Source of the DNA: Tsukamurella sputi
Lineage (GTDB): Bacteria > Actinomycetota > Actinomycetes > Mycobacteriales > Mycobacteriaceae
Direction of reading: 5' to 3'
Assembly: GCF_007858445.1 (NCBI RefSeq)
Contig: NZ_VIGV01000015.1
Span: 1-64,000 of the forward strand
Length of the DNA: 64,000 nucleotides
Each line of letters opens with the position of its first letter. The first letter of the stretch is position 1. Positions 16,335-21,605 of the stretch are shown here, piece after piece. The notes beneath the pieces are model-generated. The model was given only the letters and a program-made list of their open reading frames with translations. It was not told the origin of the DNA and ran no database searches. Position numbers and translations under genes: made by a program.

Positions 16335-16807
16335 CTCACGCATGGCGACTCTGGAACGTCGACGAAACCGGACAACTGAGCTCCCCCGTCCGCCAACTCG
16401 AAGGACCAATCCAAGGCGTATCAGCCCCGACAACACACGTCGAATGCGCGCACGGCGGGATTAGCGAGAACTGCAAGTGCGGAATCCATTTCATGAATGA
16501 TCCGTGGGTGCTACTCGGCGGATATGTGGCGATGCAAGACGACGTAGTTCTCACATCAGGAACACCAGGTGACACAATCCTTCCCGGCGCGGTACCTATC
16601 CAGCTCTACGGCGATCACGAATACCGCACCGACCGATACACCATCACCGGGATGATCGCCCCAGAACGTCTCCAAGCGGTCCTAATGTCCCGGTTCGCGG
16701 TGCCGGTGCTGCCTGGAATCACTGGCTGCCCGCGCGTTCTGGGCATCTTGCCCAACAGTGTCCCGCAGCTCGCAACGATCGTCGATCAACTCGCAGCAAT
16801 CCAGTGA
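16331..16807 (+). CDS. Cys/His-motif protein, paralogue A
   Basis: ATG 16331 overlaps the previous stop. The 158-aa protein carries ECAHGGISENCKCGIHF near residue 37, a CxxH...CxC arrangement that could hold zinc, followed by a mostly beta-rich region ending in ITGMIAPERLQAVL. The next gene repeats this motif and the following YTITG segment, so the two are tandem paralogues. I recall similar C-x-C-G-I motifs in small actinophage proteins of unknown role. No catalytic motif is visible. Confidence 0.65.
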   Translation: MTHAWRLWNVDETGQLSSPVRQLEGPIQGVSAPTTHVECAHGGISENCKCGIHFMNDPWVLLGGYVAMQDDVVLTSGTPGDTILPGAVPIQLYGDHEYRTDRYTITGMIAPERLQAVLMSRFAVPVLPGITGCPRVLGILPNSVPQLATIVDQLAAIQ

Positions 16808-17292
16808 TCGGATGGAGAATCTGGCTAGTCGACGGAGCGACCCTCGTGCCACCCGCTTATCGCACAGAGCCGACCGCGCAGGAACGTCTAGACCGCCAAT
16901 CCGCGTTCAACAACCCGCAGCGCGCAACTAATGCCGAGTGTGCCCACGACGGAATCAGTATCGCGTGCGCTTGCGGAATCCACTTTGAACCCGAATACAG
17001 GCCACTACTCCCGCACATTTCACGACATGTTCACGCCCTCACAATAGGCACCGCAAGCGGCACCATTCTCAGCGATGTTGACGCCGAACATTGGCCGACT
17101 GCGAAACGGTGTGAAACGTACACGATCACCGGGATTGTCGTTCGTTCCGATAAGGCGAAGGTGATTCGCAATCGATACCGATGCGCAACCATTGGGTGGA
17201 CACGCGGTGACCTCAAGAGTACTCACTCATGGCGAAAGTCAGACCTTGCAGACATTACGAAACTTCTAAGCAGGATCGAAAACACGCAATGA
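16804..17292 (+). CDS. Cys/His-motif protein, paralogue B
   Basis: GTG 16804 overlaps the previous stop (GTGA). The 162-aa product carries ECAHDGISIACACGIHFEP near residue 44, matching the motif of the upstream gene, and CETYTITGIVV in the same relative place. Outside these the two have diverged strongly, which suggests an old duplication with selection on the metal-binding-like motif. Its stop overlaps the next ATG (17289). Confidence 0.65.
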   Translation: MIGWRIWLVDGATLVPPAYRTEPTAQERLDRQSAFNNPQRATNAECAHDGISIACACGIHFEPEYRPLLPHISRHVHALTIGTASGTILSDVDAEHWPTAKRCETYTITGIVVRSDKAKVIRNRYRCATIGWTRGDLKSTHSWRKSDLADITKLLSRIENTQ

Positions 17293-17495
17293 CCTTCAGT
17301 TACCTCGTGCAGACGGACACTGAGCCCATCGCTGTCGCCCTCACAGCCAGCGGACGAATCGCCCTCACACAAGATGGCGTTACCGTCTATTTCCCGGGTA
17401 GCTCATGGCCGACATTAAAGGCAGCTATCGACCAGCTCCACGCACCCGAGACACCGGCAGTTAGCACACCAGCTCGCAGCGGAAGGACGTGGTGA
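17289..17495 (+). CDS. Tiny beta-alpha protein, 68 aa
   Basis: ATG 17289 overlaps the previous stop (ATGA). The 68-aa product shows strands (PIAVALTASGRIALTQDGVT), a turn, and a helix (SWPTLKAAIDQLHAPE), then a Pro/Ser tail. It is the third member of the strand-strand-helix family in this operon. Confidence 0.58.
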   Translation: MTFSYLVQTDTEPIAVALTASGRIALTQDGVTVYFPGSSWPTLKAAIDQLHAPETPAVSTPARSGRTW

Positions 17496-17496
17496 C

Positions 17497-17799
17497 ATGA
17501 CACAAAGTCAGCGACGACGCCTCCAACTCCGCACCGTCGGCAATCAGCACCGTATCAGAGGCCGGCACGGCTACCTCTGGATCAGCACCCCACGACTCCA
17601 GGAACTCATCCAAGCGTTAGCAGACGGCGAATACAACCGCACCTTCACCACGCACCTTCACGGCTACCGCATCGCATCCGGCGACTACACCCTCCGACTC
17701 GACCACGACGAGCTTCAAGACCTTCTTGAGGCGCTGATCAATCGCGCGGAAACACCAACTACCGCATACAGCACACAGAGTGAGACTCCATGCAACTGA
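17497..17799 (+). CDS. Duplicated beta-alpha protein, 100 aa
   Basis: ATG 17497 starts one base after the previous stop, with AAGGACG upstream. The protein contains two copies of the beta-alpha unit: HRIRGRHGYLWISTPRLQEL (continuing LIQALADG) and YRIASGDYTLRLDHDELQDL (continuing LEALINR). This internal repeat is the best evidence that the short neighbouring frames form one domain family. The stop overlaps the next gene by 10 nt. Confidence 0.62.
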   Translation: MTQSQRRRLQLRTVGNQHRIRGRHGYLWISTPRLQELIQALADGEYNRTFTTHLHGYRIASGDYTLRLDHDELQDLLEALINRAETPTTAYSTQSETPCN

Positions 17800-18002
17800 C
17801 CAACCCTTATGGAGGCCAGTCCAGACCGCCACTCACACACCTACCCTTGCTACGAGTCGGACTCGCAAAGGATAGTAAACGCGTTTGTCTCTACTCAAGT
17901 TACTCGAAGATGACTCTCGAACTCCGCGAACTCAGAGAACTCCTCGACACATTGCATGATCGTCTTGACGCCATCGAAGAGGGCTGGACACGCATTGCCT
18001 AG
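17790..18002 (+). CDS. Tiny beta-alpha protein with long helix, 70 aa
   Basis: ATG 17790 lies inside the end of the previous gene. The product has a strand pair (LRVGLAKDSKRVCLYSSYSK) and a longer leucine-rich helix (LELRELRELLDTLHDRLDAI) that could form a coiled coil. It is the last clear member of the family. Its stop overlaps the next start. Confidence 0.55.
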   Translation: MQLTNPYGGQSRPPLTHLPLLRVGLAKDSKRVCLYSSYSKMTLELRELRELLDTLHDRLDAIEEGWTRIA

Positions 18003-18144
18003 ATTCGACCCCGACGAACTCGCCAACAACGCAATCGCGGCGGAAGAACAACACCTTCTCGCCGCAGAGGAACAGTGGTTCATCGGTCTACGAAAGCCAC
18101 GAACTAGACCGTCTTATCAGGAAGAGTGGGACGCCGACTTCTGA
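17995..18144 (+). CDS. Small acidic protein at the operon end, 49 aa
   Basis: A TTG at 17995 overlaps the upstream stop by 8 nt and opens a 49-aa frame (PRFDPDELANNAIAAEEQHL, then WFIGLRKPRT). An in-frame ATG further upstream (17956) is possible but lies deep inside the previous gene. It is helical, acidic, without known motifs. It meets the minus-strand membrane-protein gene with a 28-nt overlap. Confidence 0.4.
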   Translation: MPRFDPDELANNAIAAEEQHLLAAEEQWFIGLRKPRTRPSYQEEWDADF

Positions 18145-18353
18145 GCGGCCATACCTTCCGCATACGCCACCAGCTCACCCTTGCAGCGACCCCTGGTGGC
18201 AGCAACAATGGCGGCTTCACGCCGATCGCCAGCACCGATGAGCGCGACTAACAACGCTCCAGCTCCGACTACGCAACCGAGTAGGAACGACGTCGAATCG
18301 GGAACCAATAGAAACCCGACCGCAACAATGGCGAGAGCAATGATGATGCGCAT
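18117..18353 (-). CDS. Small membrane protein with two transmembrane segments
   Basis: ATG 18353 is preceded on its strand by GGAGGCCGATCTC, a strong ribosome binding site; a longer frame from 18404 lacks one. The 78-aa product begins MRIIIALAIVAVGFLLV (first membrane span), has a second span (FLLGCVVGAGALLVALIGA), then a charged C-terminus. It is encoded opposite to the small-gene operon and is probably separately regulated. A role in surface exclusion or lysis is possible but unsupported. Confidence 0.65.
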   Translation of the reverse strand: MRIIIALAIVAVGFLLVPDSTSFLLGCVVGAGALLVALIGAGDRREAAIVAATRGRCKGELVAYAEGMAAQKSASHSS

Positions 18354-18640
18354 GAGATCGGCCTCCGAGCTTGAGTGGAAGAAGCAACTTCGAATGTACT
18401 CCAATCACACTTTCCGCGCAAGCTTGTTCGAGCGAAAGCTGTTGTGCCCCAAGGGGGTGGCGGGGTGACCCCTTCGAATCTCGCCGGACCACCCCTCGGC
18501 ATAGCGGCCCATGCACCCGCGTGAAGAATCGGCCCTAAAGGCTTGAAACTCGTGACCAGCGTGAATTTGGCGTTCGAATCGGGTTTTCGAAATTGGGACC
18601 TGGGGCGGATCGCTTCATGGTTTTGACACTCTAGGAAGTA
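18354..18640. other. Intergenic region with small inverted repeats
   Basis: No gene is supported. GGGGTGACCCC (about 18464-18475) and TTCGAATCGGGTTTTCGAA (about 18573-18592) are short inverted repeats between the divergent membrane-protein gene and the winged-helix/TerS group. They may be operator sites for the downstream regulator. Confidence 0.35.
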
Positions 18641-18889
18641 GTGATGATGAATGACAGATTGAAGAATGTGGTGCGGTCGACCTTGACTGCGAATGCTGTG
18701 CGCCTGTATTTGGGGCTTGCGACTATCGCTGTGGATCAAGTGACACCGGCGACTGACTTCGCGGATGTGGGTCGGATCAGCGGTATGTCGCGGTCGTCTG
18801 CTTTCCGCGCGGCGGCAGAGCTGGAACGCGACGGCTTTATTGTGCGCATTAGCGATACGTGGTGTGCGCCGATCTGGAGGCTCACGTAG
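18641..18889 (+). CDS. Small winged-helix regulator upstream of TerS-like gene
   Basis: A GTG at 18641 followed by two ATG codons, with AGGAAG just upstream; the second ATG (18647) is the best-spaced start. The 82-aa protein has a winged-helix layout (FADVGRISGMSRSSAFRAAA as helices 2-3, ELERDGFIVRISDT as the wing), like GntR- or replication-initiator N-termini. It sits directly before the TerS-like gene without a gap and probably controls the packaging cassette. Confidence 0.68.
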   Translation: MMMNDRLKNVVRSTLTANAVRLYLGLATIAVDQVTPATDFADVGRISGMSRSSAFRAAAELERDGFIVRISDTWCAPIWRLT

Positions 18890-19318
18890 ATGGACCCAAC
18901 CGATACCATGGGCGAGGCTGGAAAGTCGCTGTATGTGGCTCTCAGCGCCATGTACACCGTCGATGATGTGAATTTGGCGCTTGTGCTGGAGGCTTGCAGG
19001 ATTGTCGACCAGACCGCCAGGATTAACGACGCTCTCGACGGCGCGCCCTTGACTGTGGTCAACGCCAGGGGTGACACGATTTGTAACCCGATGATCCCGG
19101 AATTGAGGCAGCTTTCTACGGCATTGCGTGGGATCTTCAACGCCCTCGGTGTCAGCAAGCTTGAGCAGTACCGTTCTGCGAAACCGCGTGGACCCGCTGG
19201 GCAGCTTATCGATAAGCACCGTGAGCTGATAGATATACAGAATCATATCGCTGAGTTGCAGCGTGAACTTGATGAGCGCCAGCGTATGGAAGATTTCCTC
19301 GCTGGGAAGATTGGCTAA
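18890..19318 (+). CDS. Phage terminase small subunit-like protein (P27-type)
   Basis: A 142-aa protein starting one base after the previous stop. Its plan follows actinophage small terminases as I recall them: G-x-x-L-Y near the start (GEAGKSLYVALSAMY), L-x-x-ACRxxD (LVLEACRIVDQTARI), GAPLTV, then NPMIPELRQLSTALRGIF and a short LGV. After this comes a helical tail (residues 110-142). Small terminases recognise phage DNA for packaging. No large subunit is present in the element, which in staphylococcal SaPIs marks satellites that redirect a helper's packaging machinery. The family call is from pattern memory. Confidence 0.7.
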   Translation: MDPTDTMGEAGKSLYVALSAMYTVDDVNLALVLEACRIVDQTARINDALDGAPLTVVNARGDTICNPMIPELRQLSTALRGIFNALGVSKLEQYRSAKPRGPAGQLIDKHRELIDIQNHIAELQRELDERQRMEDFLAGKIG

Positions 19319-19330
19319 TAGGAGAACAAT

Positions 19331-20110
19331 ATGTCAGATCCGAACATGATGCAGCAGCGGGCTGTTATCGAAGTCAGCGCGCAGGACTTCCAAGAAGCCC
19401 GAAATGCCATCAACGCGCTCGACGGATTGGGCTTCGACATGAAGCGCGAGAAGGACGAATTTAACGCTTTGCGCGCGTTCTTGGGCGAGGTGGCGCAGGT
19501 CTCCAACTTCCGCGCCACCGAGTTGAAGATCAAGGACGTCATCCGCGAGGCATCGGAACCCGACCCGGCGCGTATCCGTGCGGTGGGTGATCGACTCGTC
19601 AGTGTTCGCCTGCGGGAGCTGCGAGACGGCCTGGCAGTGCACGGCGAGGAGGCGGCGAATCGGATCGACGCCGAACGCCTGGCGCTCCATCAGCGTCACG
19701 AGGCGCTGCGAGGGACGTGCGCTCACCTCACTGCGGACGACGCGATCTCGGTGGGTCTCGTGGACCAGTACCGCGAGTTCCGATCTCTTGCGGCGGAGTG
19801 GGAGCAACTGCGCCGCGATGAGCGTGCACTGCTGAATGCGAACGCGATCCCATCGGAAGGGGCGGCGCTCGACGGTCTTGCGTACAGGCGCTACCGCAAG
19901 GGCCATGTCGCGTTTGCGCAGCGGTCCGGCCAGCTCGATCTTCATATCGAGGACCGGCCAGCTTCGGAGCTGTACGCAGAGGCAGCCCGGGCGCTGGGGA
20001 AGGTCGATGCGAGTGTAGCCGGTGTGGACCTGTTCAGCCCTAAGAACGACGGCGGCGGTATCGGCCCCGATCCCGAAGGCCCTCGGGAGCGTCCGCGTCC
20101 ATTCGGGTGA
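19331..20110 (+). CDS. Coiled-coil protein downstream of TerS-like gene, 259 aa
   Basis: ATG 19331, with AGGAGAACAAT upstream, 12 nt after the TerS-like stop. The protein is almost entirely helical and rich in Glu, Arg and Ala (EEAANRIDAERLALHQRHEA, LAAEWEQLRRDERALL), with a Gly/Pro-rich tail (GGGIGPDPEGPRERP). I see no known domain. Its place after a TerS-like gene suggests a packaging or capsid-size interference role, but an unrelated accessory function is equally possible. A strong terminator follows. Confidence 0.65.
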   Translation: MSDPNMMQQRAVIEVSAQDFQEARNAINALDGLGFDMKREKDEFNALRAFLGEVAQVSNFRATELKIKDVIREASEPDPARIRAVGDRLVSVRLRELRDGLAVHGEEAANRIDAERLALHQRHEALRGTCAHLTADDAISVGLVDQYREFRSLAAEWEQLRRDERALLNANAIPSEGAALDGLAYRRYRKGHVAFAQRSGQLDLHIEDRPASELYAEAARALGKVDASVAGVDLFSPKNDGGGIGPDPEGPRERPRPFG

Positions 20111-20179
20111 CCGACGCAAACAACCAGGTTAGCGAATCTGAAGGCTGTAGAGGCCTCTGATTGGCCTGTAGAACGATTT

Positions 20180-20219
20180 AGCCCCCGCCTTGGTGTGATT
20201 GCCTCGGCGGGGGCTTTTT
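20180..20219 (+). terminator. Rho-independent terminator of the packaging cassette
   Basis: AGCCCCCGCC (20180-20189) and GGCGGGGGCT (20206-20215) form a perfect 10-bp stem with a 16-nt loop, followed by TTTT. It ends transcription of the 18641-20110 group and separates it from the convergent Lsr2 gene. Confidence 0.88.
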
Positions 20220-20243
20220 CGTCGTTATCGGGATCTCCCGACG

Positions 20244-20579
20244 CTACCGGGCGTTGTACGCGTCAATCACCGGCTGAGCGATACGCCCACGATCCGACAC
20301 CGTATGCCCATTCTCCCGCGCCCACTGCCGAATCGCGTTCGACTGCTTGCGATCCAGAGGCGTGCTGCTGCTGGAGCTGGTGCGGGCGCGCGGCTTGCGG
20401 CTGCTGACCTTCCTGCCGGCCTCTACGAACGGGGCCACGGCCTTGCGGAGCTTGTCAGCATTCTTCTTGCTCAGGTCGATCTCGTACTCAACGCCGTCGA
20501 TTGCGAAGGTCACCGTCTCGTCTGCCGAGAGGGTGTCGTCGATGTCATCAGTAAGGGTGACTACTACTTTTCGTGCCAT
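20244..20579 (-). CDS. lsr2: Lsr2-family nucleoid-associated protein
   Basis: A 111-aa protein with the Lsr2 layout: an N-terminal beta-rich oligomerisation domain ([37 protein letters not shown]), a Ser/Arg/Lys-rich linker, and a C-terminal DNA-binding domain with the AT-groove-binding motif RGR in [14 protein letters not shown]. Lsr2 proteins silence AT-rich foreign DNA in actinobacteria, and prophage copies such as CgpS keep their prophage quiet. This copy is element-borne and last of a minus-strand group, so it may silence the element or interfere with host Lsr2. Confidence 0.93.
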   Translation of the reverse strand: MARKVVVTLTDDIDDTLSADETVTFAIDGVEYEIDLSKKNADKLRKAVAPFVEAGRKVSSRKPRARTSSSSSTPLDRKQSNAIRQWARENGHTVSDRGRIAQPVIDAYNAR

Positions 20580-20612
20580 GCGGTGAACTGTACAAGTAGC
20601 TCCTGAAACGAC

Positions 20613-20918
20613 TTACGGTCGCGGCGTGCGTTTCGCCACTTTGACTGCCACATCGAAACCGCTGGGATGGTCCCAAGTGACGGACTCGCCGGTTCGGCTG
20701 TTGAACAGGTGAAGGCGGGCGATCGCTCCACTGAGTGAGGTTGTTCCGGTTACTAGCCAGTAACGTCCGTGCCGCCAAACCCTGTCTCCGACTGAAACTT
20801 CGGATGCCGGCTTGCTGTTCGACGCCACCGCGTTGACATTACCTGGTGCCTGGCTGGCGCTCGTTTTCGGCTCGCTCGCTTGTGCCCCTCGCCGGAGTCG
20901 AGCCGGCGCGTGGACCAT
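20613..20918 (-). CDS. Hypothetical element protein, 101 aa
   Basis: From ATG 20918 (a longer frame from 20987 is possible but overlaps the upstream gene). The N-terminal half is Ala/Ser-rich and probably disordered. The C-terminal half looks folded and beta-rich (VGDRVWRHGRYWLVTGTTSL, then ESVTWDHPSGFDVAVKV), resembling an SH3-like barrel. It lies between the 107-aa gene and lsr2 on the same strand. No clear ribosome binding site is seen, so the start is uncertain. Confidence 0.5.
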   Translation of the reverse strand: MVHAPARLRRGAQASEPKTSASQAPGNVNAVASNSKPASEVSVGDRVWRHGRYWLVTGTTSLSGAIARLHLFNSRTGESVTWDHPSGFDVAVKVAKRTPRP

Positions 20919-20937
20919 CGGGGCGGTGAAGCTGGAT

Positions 20938-21261
20938 TTAGCTCGGGGTGTCCAACATCGCCAGAAGTTCCCCGCCAACCTCGACAAGGGTGCGCAAAGT
21001 CTGCACCGGAACGCCGTATATCTCGTGGGTGTCGTCGATCAGGATTTGCACGATACCGTCGCCGAAGTGAGCGACTTTTACTCCGTCGCGCTCGATGCGG
21101 AGTTCGCGCGTCAGTCGTGCGCACGCATCGTCCAGCCATGTGGTCACCTGCTCGCGGATGGTGGCGATCTGTTCCTGTGTGAGGTTGTACGGCTGCGGGA
21201 GGAGGGCGTCGAGGGCGTCGTGAAGCTGGGAGTCGGCGGCGGAGGAGATTTCGATAGACAT
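20938..21261 (-). CDS. Hypothetical element protein, 107 aa
   Basis: ATG 21261 is preceded by GGAAGGAACCACCGC on its strand, a convincing ribosome binding site; a longer frame from 21339 runs over it. The protein is helical at the N-terminus (DALDALLPQPYNLTQEQIAT) and then shows strands (DGVKVAHFGDGIVQILIDDT). No domain is recognised. It may be co-transcribed with the 101-aa gene and lsr2. Confidence 0.65.
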   Translation of the reverse strand: MSIEISSAADSQLHDALDALLPQPYNLTQEQIATIREQVTTWLDDACARLTRELRIERDGVKVAHFGDGIVQILIDDTHEIYGVPVQTLRTLVEVGGELLAMLDTPS

Positions 21262-21311
21262 GCGGTGGTTCCTTCCGGTGATGGTGGTCGGCGTGGGGGA
21301 GAGGGGGAGGT

Positions 21312-21455
21312 TCATGCGAACCACGCCCAGGCGAGCCATACGAACGCGTAGAGGGCGGCGTAGGTACCTACAACGAAGGCGAGCGCGCCGAGGAATCTGC
21401 GCAATGCCAGGCGGGCCGCAGAACCGGCGGTGGGTAGACTGGGGTCAATGGGCAT
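21312..21455 (-). CDS. Possible 47-aa membrane protein antisense to the new ettA promoter
   Basis: ATG 21455 to TGA 21312 encodes 47 aa: a polar start (MPIDPSLPTAGS), Arg-rich turn, then one long hydrophobic aromatic span (FLGALAFVVGTYAALYAFVW, LAWAWFA). There is no obvious ribosome binding site. Its start region overlaps, on the other strand, the TAGACT -10 element proposed for the restored ettA, so the two may interfere. Composition supports coding, but the evidence is limited. Confidence 0.4.
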   Translation of the reverse strand: MPIDPSLPTAGSAARLALRRFLGALAFVVGTYAALYAFVWLAWAWFA

Positions 21456-21605
21456 GACGGGGAGATCCGTTCTGCTTGTGGCCCTCGTGAGCGTGGCAGC
21501 GCTCCGAGGGTCAACTTATGGACAGGTCGCGGAGCAGCGCAGTAGCAGATCAGTAACCCGCAGCCCGCACGAGGCGGATTAACACCAGGTCACGGAGGTA
21601 TTGCG
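21435..21605 (+). promoter_or_regulatory. Element-supplied promoter and leader for ettA
   Basis: GGGTAGACTGG at 21432-21442 resembles the native promoter GGGTAGGCTGG at 10641-10651. The leader runs about 160 nt to the GTG at 21606 and carries a good ribosome binding site (CACGGAGG, 8 nt before the start), better than the native CAGGGA. It also contains the right arm repeat of the att region (21550-21587). It would keep ettA expressed after integration. Confidence 0.55.

Noticed and set aside
18623-18640. TTGACA at 18623 as a -35 promoter box for the winged-helix gene
   Set aside because: It lies only about 18 bp before the start codon, leaving no room for a -10 and transcription start.
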